Source: an uncultured Collinsella sp.
GTDB lineage: Bacteria; Actinomycetota; Coriobacteriia; Coriobacteriales; Coriobacteriaceae
Direction: 5' to 3'
Assembly (NCBI GenBank): GCA_900546455.1
Contig: URCS01000014.1
Coordinates: forward strand, 1 to 40,960
Length of the DNA: 40,960 nt
Shown in pieces: positions 21,986-30,870 of this stretch; the stretch's first letter is position 1, and the number at the start of each line of letters is the position of its first letter. Position numbers and translations under genes: made by a program. The notes beneath the pieces were generated by a model, which saw nothing but the letters and a program-made list of their open reading frames with translations, did not search any database and had not been told where the DNA came from.

Positions 21986-22656
21986 TCGCTATCCTCCATA
22001 ACGTAGCCCTCTCCAATCCGATTGCGAATCGGGTCGTATCCCAAAACGCTGCGTAGCTTTTTGCGGAGTGACGAGATGTGAACGCGGGTTGCGTTGCTAA
22101 AGCTGTTCACGCTGCTATCCCAAACGTGCTCGATAAGCTCCTCTTGGCTTACCGGACGCCCCTGATTAAACATCAGGTATTCCAAGATTCCCGTTTCCTT
22201 GCGCGTAAGAGATAGAGCCTCGCTGTCCACGGAAGCGATGCGCGCCTTGGTGTCAAAGCGGAGCTTTCCGCAGGTTAAAACTATGTCGCTTTGTGTAAAG
22301 CGTCTGAGGGTAAGGCTGCGAATTCTTGCCGCAAGCTCGTCCAGATGAAACGGCTTGGTGAGGTAATCGTTGGCGCCGGCATCGAGTCCGGCGACTTTAT
22401 CGGATACTTCGCCACGTGCGGACAGAATCAGTACCTTGGTCTCGCAGTCAGTTTCCCTAAGTTCCCTGAGTACGGTCATGCCGTCGATACGGGGAAGGTT
22501 GAGGTCGAGTACCACGAGGTCGAAGGCCTCAACGTCCAGTAGGTCGAGCGCCTCCTGTCCGTCGTGACAGCAGTCGACGCTGTACGCCAGGTTTCGCAAG
22601 CTGCGCGCGATTGCATCGCACAGTGCTCGCTCGTCTTCGACGATCAAAATACGCAT
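21982..22656 (-). CDS. OmpR/PhoB-family response regulator
   Basis: The protein has 224 residues from the ATG at 22656 after AAGGAGAC. The receiver has the acidic pair ED8-9, phosphoacceptor Asp51 (LVVLDLNLPRIDG), a conserved Ser (ILSARGE) and Lys (YLTKPF). The C-terminal winged helix contains SLTRKETGILEYLMFNQGRP and THVHISSLRKKLRSVLGYDP-type elements (here NATRVHISSLRKKL). It is partner of the kinase encoded directly downstream and is divergent from the CXXC/4Fe-4S/TlpA genes across 90 bases. Confidence 0.95.
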   Translation of the reverse strand: MRILIVEDERALCDAIARSLRNLAYSVDCCHDGQEALDLLDVEAFDLVVLDLNLPRIDGMTVLRELRETDCETKVLILSARGEVSDKVAGLDAGANDYLTKPFHLDELAARIRSLTLRRFTQSDIVLTCGKLRFDTKARIASVDSEALSLTRKETGILEYLMFNQGRPVSQEELIEHVWDSSVNSFSNATRVHISSLRKKLRSVLGYDPIRNRIGEGYVMEDSE

Positions 22657-22746
22657 AACAGTCTCCTTGCACATTCCAAATCGCGCTTAACACGGATTTT
22701 ATAGTCGATATGGTCCAATGGTCGCGTAACGAAAGGAGTGGTCAGG

Positions 22747-22893
22747 TTGTTCAAAGCGGTAAAACCCGTGGTACAGGTCGCTTTGTTGATCGTCGGAATT
22801 GCCATGGTGTGCTTTGGCGTTATGCGTGGCGAGGCGGATGCCGTGCTGGCCAAAGCGATTAGGCTGTGCTTGGAGTGTATCGGAATTGGATAA
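22747..22893 (+). CDS. CD1871A-family CXXC-motif small protein
   Basis: A 48-residue protein with TTG start at 22747, 8 bases after AAAGGAG. One membrane helix (VALLIVGIAMVCFGVMRGEA) is followed by ADAVLAKAIRLCLECIGIG, ending in a Cys-x2-Cys motif (CLEC). This C-terminal signature is that of the CD1871A family, which is found beside TlpA-like thioredoxins and 4Fe-4S membrane proteins in anaerobes. The stop overlaps the TTG start of the next gene. It is likely a membrane thiol relay; the function is not proven. Confidence 0.8.
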   Translation: MFKAVKPVVQVALLIVGIAMVCFGVMRGEADAVLAKAIRLCLECIGIG

Positions 22894-23788
22894 AAGAGAA
22901 AACACTGCGTCGCATGTTTTGGCCCGATTTCGCGGATTCATTCAGGCGACGGCGACGCTCATCACCAACATTCACCTGCCAAACTTTGCCAAAGGCGGCA
23001 TCTATCAGGGCGCGGGAAAAACAGTCTGCGTACCTGGGCTTAATTGCTATTCGTGCCCCGCGGCATCGGGTGCGTGCCCCATCGGGTCGTTCCAGTCGGT
23101 GGTAGGTTCATCCAAGTTCAACTTTTCTTACTACGTCACCGGTACGCTCATTTTGCTCGGCGTGCTGCTGGGACGCTTTGTATGCGGCTTTCTGTGCCCG
23201 TTTGGCTGGCTGCAGGAGCTGCTGCACAAGATCCCCGGCAAAAAGCTTTCGACAAAAAGGCTCAGGGCGCTTACGTATATCAAATACGTTGTGCTGCTGT
23301 TTGCTGTGGTATTGCTGCCTGTGCTGGTGGTCAACGACCTGGGGATGGGGGATCCATTCTTTTGCAAGTACGTCTGTCCGCAGGGCGTGCTCGAGGGTGC
23401 CATTCCGCTGGCGGCTGCCAACGCCGGCATTCGATCTGCGTTGGGACATCTCTTTACTTGGAAACTTGCCGTTCTCATTGCCGTGGTAGTGCTGAGCGTT
23501 TTGTTCTACCGCCCCTTCTGCAAATGGATTTGTCCACTCGGCGCATTCTATGCGCTCATGAATAGGGTGTCCTTGTTGGGGATTCGGGTTGACGCATGCA
23601 AATGTGTCTCGTGCGGCAAGTGCTCAAAGATTTGTCAGATGGACGTCGATGTGGTCCGCGCGCCCAATCATGCCGAATGCATCCGGTGCGGAAAGTGCAT
23701 CGGGGCCTGTCCTGTCGATGCCATCAGCTATCGCTATGGCCTGGATGTGTCGGCGGAAAAGCTTCCCTTGACCGCCGATAAAAAGTAA
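22886..23788 (+). CDS. 4Fe-4S binding membrane protein (NapH/NosR-like)
   Basis: The protein has 300 residues. I chose the TTG at 22886, overlapping the previous stop, with GGAG 10 bases upstream; earlier in-frame starts would lie inside the CXXC gene. The early cysteine motif is VCVPGLNCYSCPAASGACPI. Membrane helices are separated by CGFLCPFGWLQELL, CKYVCPQGVLEG and FCKWICPLGAFYAL, and a C-terminal ferredoxin-like pair follows (CVSCGKCSKICQMDV and CIRCGKCIGACPVDAI). This is the NapH/polyferredoxin pattern, carrying electrons across or along the membrane. With the CXXC peptide and the TlpA lipoprotein it may deliver reductant to extracytoplasmic thiols. Confidence 0.92.
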   Translation: MDKRENTASHVLARFRGFIQATATLITNIHLPNFAKGGIYQGAGKTVCVPGLNCYSCPAASGACPIGSFQSVVGSSKFNFSYYVTGTLILLGVLLGRFVCGFLCPFGWLQELLHKIPGKKLSTKRLRALTYIKYVVLLFAVVLLPVLVVNDLGMGDPFFCKYVCPQGVLEGAIPLAAANAGIRSALGHLFTWKLAVLIAVVVLSVLFYRPFCKWICPLGAFYALMNRVSLLGIRVDACKCVSCGKCSKICQMDVDVVRAPNHAECIRCGKCIGACPVDAISYRYGLDVSAEKLPLTADKK

Positions 23789-23817
23789 ACAAGCTTCGAC
23801 AAAACGGAGGAATGACC

Positions 23818-24789
23818 ATGAAGCTTTCTAAGATTGCGGCCCTGTTTATGGTGCCGGTATTGGCCTTGTGTCTTGTGGCATGTTCGGCGCCCGGTGGCAA
23901 TGCGAGCGAATCCGCGGGCTCCGATCCTAAGATTGCAGAACTCACTGCGCAGAAGCCGACCAATGCCGACGAGGCCGCCGAGCTGTATGCGAAGCTCATG
24001 CAGAAGGAGAACGAGATCTTTTCGAGTGATAACGCGCTGTGGGAAAAGGTATTCAATGCGGCAAATAAAGACTCGGCAATGATTGAGGACGGCAGCAATT
24101 ACGGCGATTTCCTGCTCAAGACCATCGACGGTGCCAAGGATGAGTTCACGGCGGATGAGCTTAAGACACTCAAGGCCGGTGCACAGCAGATTAAGGAGAT
24201 CGAGGACAAGCTCGAGAGCCTGGAGAAGGAGTTCCCCGGCTGTGGAAGCACGCCGAGCGCAGGCGAGAGCGTCGACGCTTCGACCGCTGGCATGACGGCT
24301 GGTGCCAATGCTTCGAGCGAGGCGACGAAGTTCCCCAGCTTTACGGGCAAGGACCTGGATGGCAACGACGTGAACAGCGACGAGCTGTTCTCTAAGAACA
24401 AGGTCACCGTCATGAACTTCTGGTTCACTACTTGCAAGCCGTGCGTGGGCGAGCTGGGCGATCTTGAGAAACTGAATCAGGAGCTTGCCGATAAGGGCGG
24501 CCAGGTCGTGGGCGTCAATTCCTTTACGCTCGATGGCAACAAGGGCGAGATTGCAGATGCCAAGGACGTGTTGAGCAAGAAGGGCGTGACATATAAGAAC
24601 ATCTGGTTCAAGTCGGATAGCGAGGCCGGTAAGTTTACGTCAAATTTGTTCTCGTTCCCGACAACGTATGTCATCGATCAGAATGGCAATATCGTAGGGG
24701 ATCCAATCGTGGGAGCCATCAGCTCTGCTGAGCAGCGCGCAGCACTCGACAAGCTTATTGACCAGGCGATTGCGAATAGCGAGCAGTAG
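23818..24789 (+). CDS. TlpA-like thioredoxin-fold lipoprotein
   Basis: The protein has 323 residues. ATG at 23818 gives a 7-base spacing from GGAGG; the ATG at 23812 is too close. Lipobox Cys22 (LCLVACS) follows a signal peptide. Residues about 36-145 are a charged helical region with an unpaired-looking C142. Residues 170-320 are a TlpA/AhpC-type redoxin domain with the active site WFTTCKPCVGEL (C206, C209) and the cis-Pro region SFPTTYVID. It is a membrane-anchored disulfide reductase on the outer face, the likely end point of the electron path from the 4Fe-4S protein. The downstream terminator closes the operon. Confidence 0.93.
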   Translation: MKLSKIAALFMVPVLALCLVACSAPGGNASESAGSDPKIAELTAQKPTNADEAAELYAKLMQKENEIFSSDNALWEKVFNAANKDSAMIEDGSNYGDFLLKTIDGAKDEFTADELKTLKAGAQQIKEIEDKLESLEKEFPGCGSTPSAGESVDASTAGMTAGANASSEATKFPSFTGKDLDGNDVNSDELFSKNKVTVMNFWFTTCKPCVGELGDLEKLNQELADKGGQVVGVNSFTLDGNKGEIADAKDVLSKKGVTYKNIWFKSDSEAGKFTSNLFSFPTTYVIDQNGNIVGDPIVGAISSAEQRAALDKLIDQAIANSEQ

Positions 24790-24868
24790 AAAACGCGTAA
24801 AGCACAGCGAGGATCGTGTGCCGCTGTGTGGAGTGGTCCGCTGCCTTTCAAGACAAGCTTCACCATAT

Positions 24869-24896
24869 AGAGGTCCCGCTCGGGACCTCTTATTTT
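24869..24896 (+). terminator. Terminator of the CXXC/4Fe-4S/TlpA operon
   Basis: AGAGGTCCC (24869-24877), a GCTC loop and GGGACCTCT (24882-24890) form a perfect 9-bp stem followed by TATTTT. It lies 80 bases after the TlpA stop. Confidence 0.92.
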
Positions 24897-25043
24897 AGGC
24901 GCCGTCCCGTTCGTTTTTTGATGCGGTTCCCTACATTCCTCACTGGCGCCGGCAAAAAATGGGGATAGAGTAGGACAAACGCGTCGAATACGAACGGCGG
25001 GGGAGAGCGGGTGAACGTGCCCGCGTGGGGGAGGTTGCCGTCC

Positions 25044-28000
25044 ATGCTGGAGCTCAAAGGTATTTGCAAAAGGTACGTTACGCAGTCGTTTACGCAGGTG
25101 GCGCTCGACAGCGTGAGCCTGGCTTTTCGCGATAACGAGTTCGTGGCCATTCTGGGACCTTCGGGGTCGGGTAAAACCACGATGCTCAACGTTATCGGTG
25201 GGCTTGATCATTTCGATTCCGGCGACCTGCTCATCGATGGCATTTCGACCAAGGACTTCCGTGATCGCGATTGGGATGCTTATCGCAACAACCGCATCGG
25301 CTTTGTGTTTCAGAGCTATAACCTTATCCCACATCAGACCATCTTGGAAAACGTTGAGCTAGCGCTGACGCTTACGGGTGTGGGCCATGCCGAGCGCCGC
25401 CAGCGTGCGCGCGAGGCGCTCGAGGCAGTTGGCCTGGGCGAGCACGTGAACAAGCGCCCGAGCCAGCTTTCGGGTGGGCAGATGCAGCGCGTGGCCATCG
25501 CCCGCGCCCTGATTAATGATCCCGAGATTGTGCTGGCAGACGAGCCGACCGGCGCCTTGGATTCTGCAACGTCCGTGCAGGTCATGGACTTGCTCAAGGA
25601 TGTGGCGCGCGACCGTCTGGTTATTATGGTCACGCACAATCCCGAGCTGGCGTACCAGTACGCCACGCGCATCGTCAACCTGGCGGACGGCAAGATCACC
25701 GATGATTCCGACCCCTTTGATGTCGCTGACGCCACGCGCCGCGAGGCCAAGCCTACGCGCAAAACCTCGATGAGCTTTGTGACGGCGCTGGGACTATCTG
25801 CCCGAAACCTTATGACCAAAAAAGGTCGTACGGCCATGACGGCTTTTGCGGGGTCGATTGGCATTATCGGTATCGCGGCGATTCTGGCGCTGTCCAACGG
25901 CGTAAACGGCCACATCAAAAAGGTCGAGGAGGATACGCTTTCGAGCTACCCACTCACCATTTCCAAGCAGGATTACGATCTATCGTCCATGATGGGCGGG
26001 CAGGGGGCCGCGGATGATGACTCGCCTGAAAACGTGGATTCGTCCGATGACAGTGCCGGTGGCAGGGCTCAGGGAACCGATAAAATTCCCGTGGTTACGG
26101 CCGTAAAGGATATGTTTGCGAGCGTTAAGTCCAACGACATGACGAGCTTTAAGGCATGGCTCGATGCCGGTGGCGACGGCATCGATAAAGAGGTCAACGC
26201 CATTCAGTACGGCTACGGTGTATCGCCGGTTGTCTATCGTGCGGGTAAGGGCGATGAGAAGCCTGTCCGGCTGGTGCCCAACGCCATGACCGAGGCCATG
26301 AGCGGAGGCGCGAGCTCGGCGGCAACGGTGAGCATGGAATCCATGGGAACCTCGGTCTTTAACGAGATGATTGACGACCAGAGTCTGCTCGACAGCCAGT
26401 ACGATGTCGTCGCCGGTCATTGGCCCACGTCTGCTAACGAAGCCGTAATGGTGCTTTCGAGCCGCGGTACGGTGGGCGACTACACGCTCTATAGCATCGG
26501 TGCGCTGGATATCGATGAGCTCAACGATCTGGTAAACAGCGCTATGACGGCTGACGGTGGGGTCGAAACGCCCGAGACCGGCGCCGACTTTACCTACGAC
26601 GATGCGCTGTCCACGACGTTTAAGGTGCTGTCGCCGGCCGATGCCTATCGCAAAAACGAAGAGACCGGCATGTGGACCGACATGTCTGACGACGCCGACT
26701 TTATGGCTGCCAAGGTTGCCGACGGTATTGACGTGCACATTGTGGGCGTGGTGCGACCTAACGAGACGGCCAATGCGAGTGCATTGTCTCCGGGCATTGC
26801 CTATACGCATGCACTGACTCGCCAGCTTATGGAGCGCGCCGCCGATTCGCAGATTGTGCAGGAGCAACTCGCCCACCCCGAGACGGATGTCTTTACGGGC
26901 AAGTCTTTCGATGAGCTGCAAGGCGAGGCCAAGCAAGGCGTGGATCTGGGCAGCATGTTCAGTGTGGACGAGGCGGCGCTCAAGAGCGCGTTTTCGTTCG
27001 ATACATCTGCACTCTCGGGTGCAGCCAGCGGTATGGACCTTTCTGGTATCGATTTGTCCGGGCTGGACATTGACCTTTCGGACGTTGGGAGGGACATCGA
27101 CTTCAGCGACATCATGGCCAAAGCGCCGGCCCCAGATTTCTCGGGCATCTTTGACGGTCTGGAACTCACGCCCGAGCAAATGCAGCAGGTGGGAACGCTT
27201 GCCAACCAACTGTTTGAGGGCTTTTTGCAGTCTGATCAGTTTGGGGCACTGTCGCCCGAAGATCTTAAGGACGCGTCAAAGCTCGCTGCCGCGTTCTCGA
27301 CGTATCTTGAGAGTGATACGGCAGCCCAGCAAATCCTGGCTCAGCTCAAGGCACTCGGCGGCGATGCCCTGGCCGAGCGCCTGCAGCAGGCGATGACCGA
27401 CTATGTGCAAAAGCAGCTGGCTCCGTATCTGCAGCAGGCTATGGATCAGGTGATGAAGTCGATCAGCGATCAGATTGCGGCGACGGTGTCAGCTCAGCTC
27501 AGGGCAGGCGCAGCAGGGCTCATGGGCCAGATGGCGACGCAGATGTCGTCGAGTTTTGCTAACCTGGCGAGCGCCATGCGCGTGGATGCGAGTGCCTTTG
27601 CTCATGCCATTCACTTCAACATGGACGCCGAGGACCTGAGTTCGCTCATGATGAGCTATGCCAAGGCGTCGAAGCTCACCTACGATAACAATCTGACCAC
27701 GTTGGGTTATGCGGACGAGGCCGACCCCATTTCGGTCAAGATTTTCCCGCGCGACTTTGAGGCCAAGGAGCGCGTACTCGATCACATCGATGCGTACAAC
27801 AAGCAGGTCAAAGCCGCTGGCCATGATGAGCAGGCAATTTCGTACACCGACTACATGGGCATCATCATGGGTTCGGTGACCGACATCGTGAACACTATCA
27901 GCTTGGTGCTCATCGCGTTTGTGAGTATCAGTCTGGTGGTGAGCTCCATCATGATCGGCATCATCACATACATCAGCGTGCTGGAGCGCAAAAAGGAGAT

Positions 28001-28298
28001 TGGCATCCTGCGCGCGATCGGCGCGTCGAAGCGCAACGTGGCCAACGTATTCAATGCCGAGACCTTTATCGAGGGCCTCATCGCCGGCGTCTTTGCCATT
28101 GTCGTCGTGGTGGCCGTGAGCTTCCCGGTTAATACCTGGGCGCTTGCGGCCAAACAGGTCCCCAACCTGATGAGCCTGCCCGTGCAGGATGCGCTGGTGC
28201 TCATTGCAATTTCGGTGTTGCTGACGGTCGTTGCCGGTCTGCTGCCGGCCCGTAGCGCATCCAAAAAGGACCCCGTGGAGGCCCTTCGTTCCGAATAA
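25044..28298 (+). CDS. ABC exporter, ATPase fused to large MacB/FtsX-type permease
   Basis: The protein has 1084 residues from the ATG at 25044 (GGGAGG upstream); a GTG at 25011 is possible. Residues 1-225 are an ABC ATPase of the MacB/LolD type: Walker A GPSGSGKT, Q-loop FQSYNL, signature LSGGQMQR, Walker B IVLADEPTGALDS. A first membrane helix (TAMTAFAGSIGIIGIAAILAL) leads into a roughly 640-residue extracytoplasmic region with MacB periplasmic-like parts and an unusual Asp/Ser/Leu-rich run (SGIDLSGLDIDLSDVGRDID). Three C-terminal helices form the FtsX domain, with the ERKKEIGILRAIGASKRNVANVF motif. Single-chain exporters of this size occur in gut Actinobacteria and Firmicutes; the substrate (lipid, lipoprotein or peptide) is unknown. 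Confidence 0.93.
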   Translation: MLELKGICKRYVTQSFTQVALDSVSLAFRDNEFVAILGPSGSGKTTMLNVIGGLDHFDSGDLLIDGISTKDFRDRDWDAYRNNRIGFVFQSYNLIPHQTILENVELALTLTGVGHAERRQRAREALEAVGLGEHVNKRPSQLSGGQMQRVAIARALINDPEIVLADEPTGALDSATSVQVMDLLKDVARDRLVIMVTHNPELAYQYATRIVNLADGKITDDSDPFDVADATRREAKPTRKTSMSFVTALGLSARNLMTKKGRTAMTAFAGSIGIIGIAAILALSNGVNGHIKKVEEDTLSSYPLTISKQDYDLSSMMGGQGAADDDSPENVDSSDDSAGGRAQGTDKIPVVTAVKDMFASVKSNDMTSFKAWLDAGGDGIDKEVNAIQYGYGVSPVVYRAGKGDEKPVRLVPNAMTEAMSGGASSAATVSMESMGTSVFNEMIDDQSLLDSQYDVVAGHWPTSANEAVMVLSSRGTVGDYTLYSIGALDIDELNDLVNSAMTADGGVETPETGADFTYDDALSTTFKVLSPADAYRKNEETGMWTDMSDDADFMAAKVADGIDVHIVGVVRPNETANASALSPGIAYTHALTRQLMERAADSQIVQEQLAHPETDVFTGKSFDELQGEAKQGVDLGSMFSVDEAALKSAFSFDTSALSGAASGMDLSGIDLSGLDIDLSDVGRDIDFSDIMAKAPAPDFSGIFDGLELTPEQMQQVGTLANQLFEGFLQSDQFGALSPEDLKDASKLAAAFSTYLESDTAAQQILAQLKALGGDALAERLQQAMTDYVQKQLAPYLQQAMDQVMKSISDQIAATVSAQLRAGAAGLMGQMATQMSSSFANLASAMRVDASAFAHAIHFNMDAEDLSSLMMSYAKASKLTYDNNLTTLGYADEADPISVKIFPRDFEAKERVLDHIDAYNKQVKAAGHDEQAISYTDYMGIIMGSVTDIVNTISLVLIAFVSISLVVSSIMIGIITYISVLERKKEIGILRAIGASKRNVANVFNAETFIEGLIAGVFAIVVVVAVSFPVNTWALAAKQVPNLMSLPVQDALVLIAISVLLTVVAGLLPARSASKKDPVEALRSE

Positions 28299-28327
28299 TG
28301 TGACAAAGGGACAACCCTTTTGTCACG
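28299..28327 (+). repeat. Palindromic repeat TGTGACAAAGGG, copy 1
   Basis: Beginning at the base after the ABC exporter stop, TGTGACAAAGGG pairs with CCCTTTTGTCACG around a short ACAA-type loop. A near-identical element overlaps the LysR stop at 37407-37439. It probably ends transcription of the exporter gene, but it is also a dispersed palindrome. Confidence 0.8.
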
Positions 28328-28416
28328 GCTAAAAGCAAGGAAGTCGCAAGGGTTGGGGCGGGGTTGTCGGCGAGTGCCCTCGGATACAATCGAAGCCGTG
28401 CTAGAAAGAGGCTTCG

Positions 28417-30861
28417 ATGATTAGAAAATCGTTCTTTAATCCGTTTTCGTCGCTGCTGCTTGCACTTGCCGGCATGGCCTTTTTGGTCGACGTCGTACCG
28501 CAGGCGCAAGGCCAGACAGGTGTGTTTGCACCTGCCGTGCTATTTTTGATGTGGTTGGTCGGCGGCCTGGTGCGCCTGTTCTACGAAAACGAAGCCAAGC
28601 GCAGCTTCGACCGGCACATGTTTAAGGCGAACCATGCGGCCGTTTGGAAACGTGTCGACGCTTGCTGGATCCAAGTCAATGCCGACCAGCTCGCGCCCGG
28701 CGATACGATTCGCCTGTATGCCGGCATGCTCTGCCCGGTCAATGTGGTCCTCACCAAGGGCGACCACGTCCTTGTCTCCGAATCGTCGCTTACGGGCGAG
28801 AGCGGTCAGGCCGTCAAGCGAGAAGGGGAGGCCGTCCGTGCTGGAACGACCATCGTTGACGGAAAGGCTTCGGCAGCCGTTCTCGCTCGCGTTGCCGAGG
28901 AGCCGCCCGCATCGCCGCGGCGCGCTCGGCTAGGCACGCAGCTTGGCGCTGGGGCCAGGAGCATCTGTGCCGCCCTGGTAAGGTGCATGCTCATCGTGCT
29001 GCCGTTTGTCATTATGATTCGAGGTTTTGTGCTGGGCGACTGGGCGCAGGCCCTGCTGTTTGCCCTGGGCACGGCCGTTGGCCTGGTCCCCGAGATGCTG
29101 CCAGTCGTCACGAGCGTGTGCCTTTCGGGCAGCGCGCATCGCCTCAAGAACAAACAGGTCATCGTTAAAAACGTTGACGCCATGGAATCCCTTGGCTCCA
29201 TGGACGTGGTGTGCGTGGACAAGACGGGTACGCTCACCGAGGACGCCGCGGTGCTCGAGTACTATACCGATATCCTGGGCAACGAAAGCGAGCAAACGCT
29301 CAACCTGGCGTATTTGGAGAGTACGAGCCAGGGAGCGGCCGCCAACCAGCTCAACCGGGCCATTGTCGACGCCTGCGCCGAGCCCGAGTTGCGTCTCGTC
29401 GCCAAAGACCTCACCAACGCATTTACCCTGCACGCATCTGATCCTTTCGACCACGTCACCAAGGCTTCGGGCGTTAAGCTCGATGCCACGCCCGGGGCGC
29501 TTGGTTGCCTGGGGCTGCAGGCTCGCCCTGGCAATCACTTGACCATCGTAAAGGGCGAGGTCGAAAGCGTGTGCGCTCGTTGTGCCTGGGCCGACTTTAA
29601 AGGCGAACTCGTCCCCATGGACGCCGAGGGCCGCCAGAGCGCCTATGAGGTTGCCGAGGACATGCGTGCCGACGGCATCAAGGTCCTCGCCGTTGCCTAC
29701 AGCACAGCGTCTTCGGACTGGGGCGACCTGGTGCTCTACGGCTTTTTGGGCTTTTTCGATCGGCCCAAAGCAAGCGCTCGCGCCGCCGTGAGCGCGCTGT
29801 CCGACCTTTCCGTTGAGGTGCGCGTGCTTACCGGTGACTCGGCTTCGGTTGCCCGGTCAACCTGTTCGCGCCTGGGCATTCCTGCCGATAGCGTTATCAC
29901 CGGCAGCATGCTCGATGCCATGGAGGAGTCCGAGGCGCTTGTTCGCGTGGGGCGTACTCGTGTGTTTGCCGAGCTCACGCCCGCGCAAAAGGCTCATATT
30001 GTCAGTCTCATTCGACTCTCTGGCCATACGGTCGGCTATATCGGCGATGGTGTGAACGACGTGCCGGCGCTTACGTCGGCAGATGTCGGCATCGTTGTGG
30101 ACTCGGCGGCAGCGGAATCCAAAAAGGTTGCCGATCTGGTACTGCTTGAGCGTGACCTGGGCGTGGTCGCCGAGGGCGTCAGCGAAGGCAGGACTTCGTT
30201 TGCCAACGCTTCCAAGTACATTCGCATCGCGTCGAGTTCCAACTTTGGCAATATCTGCTCGCTTGCTGCCTCGAGTATCTTCCTGCCGTTTTTGCCGGCG
30301 ACCGCCGCTCAGCTGCTTTTGCTCAACCTGTGCTATGACGCCACCTGCCTGGCGCTCTCGTGGGATAACGTCGACGATGCACAGATCGCTCGTTCCAAGG
30401 CATGGTCGGGCAAGGGCCTCGGCAGCTTTATGCTTCACTTTGGCTTCGCGAGTTCGGCGTTTGACATCATCACGTTTGCCATTTTGTTCCTGGGCGTTTG
30501 CCCCGCGGTGTGCGGTGGGTCCTTTGCCACGTTGGGCGCTGCGGGCCAGGTGGCCTTTATCGCGACCTTCCAGACCGGATGGTTGCTGGAGTGCGCTTGG
30601 ACCGAATCGCTCGTGCTCCTTGTCTTGCGAACGCGGAACGTTCGCGACGGGGACCGGCCGTGTCGTCCGCTCGTGATAATGGTCGCCACAATGCTTATTG
30701 CCTCGGCTCTTCTCGCGCTGAGCCCTGCCGCGCAACTGCTCGGCCTTGCCACGCTGCCCATGTGGTATCTGGGTATCGTCGCGCTGCTCAGCGTGCTGTA
30801 CCTTGTTGTCGTTTCGGTCATCAAGCGGGTTTACCTGTCCCGCTCGAGCAGTCTGTTCTAG
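28417..30861 (+). CDS. Short MgtA-like P-type ATPase
   Basis: The protein has 814 residues; ATG at 28417 after AGAAAGAGG. P-type motifs are in order: actuator loop SLTGESGQAV, PEML in membrane helix 4 (VGLVPEMLPVVTS), phosphorylation site VCVDKTGTLTED, KGE in the nucleotide domain, TGDSASVARS, and hinge IGDGVNDVPALTSADVG. Helix count and the PEML motif place it in the type IIIB Mg2+ importer group with MgtA. Compared with the paralog at 31624 it lacks about 75 N-terminal cytoplasmic residues, and its actuator-domain linker diverges, so its ion may differ. It is followed 9 bases later by the winged-helix gene, so the two are co-transcribed. Confidence 0.88.
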   Translation: MIRKSFFNPFSSLLLALAGMAFLVDVVPQAQGQTGVFAPAVLFLMWLVGGLVRLFYENEAKRSFDRHMFKANHAAVWKRVDACWIQVNADQLAPGDTIRLYAGMLCPVNVVLTKGDHVLVSESSLTGESGQAVKREGEAVRAGTTIVDGKASAAVLARVAEEPPASPRRARLGTQLGAGARSICAALVRCMLIVLPFVIMIRGFVLGDWAQALLFALGTAVGLVPEMLPVVTSVCLSGSAHRLKNKQVIVKNVDAMESLGSMDVVCVDKTGTLTEDAAVLEYYTDILGNESEQTLNLAYLESTSQGAAANQLNRAIVDACAEPELRLVAKDLTNAFTLHASDPFDHVTKASGVKLDATPGALGCLGLQARPGNHLTIVKGEVESVCARCAWADFKGELVPMDAEGRQSAYEVAEDMRADGIKVLAVAYSTASSDWGDLVLYGFLGFFDRPKASARAAVSALSDLSVEVRVLTGDSASVARSTCSRLGIPADSVITGSMLDAMEESEALVRVGRTRVFAELTPAQKAHIVSLIRLSGHTVGYIGDGVNDVPALTSADVGIVVDSAAAESKKVADLVLLERDLGVVAEGVSEGRTSFANASKYIRIASSSNFGNICSLAASSIFLPFLPATAAQLLLLNLCYDATCLALSWDNVDDAQIARSKAWSGKGLGSFMLHFGFASSAFDIITFAILFLGVCPAVCGGSFATLGAAGQVAFIATFQTGWLLECAWTESLVLLVLRTRNVRDGDRPCRPLVIMVATMLIASALLALSPAAQLLGLATLPMWYLGIVALLSVLYLVVVSVIKRVYLSRSSSLF

Positions 30862-30870
30862 GGTGGTTCT

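Noticed and set aside
25980..27209. A 409-codon minus-strand frame inside the ABC exporter
   Set aside because: His/Arg-rich antisense shadow with no start signal and no family likeness.
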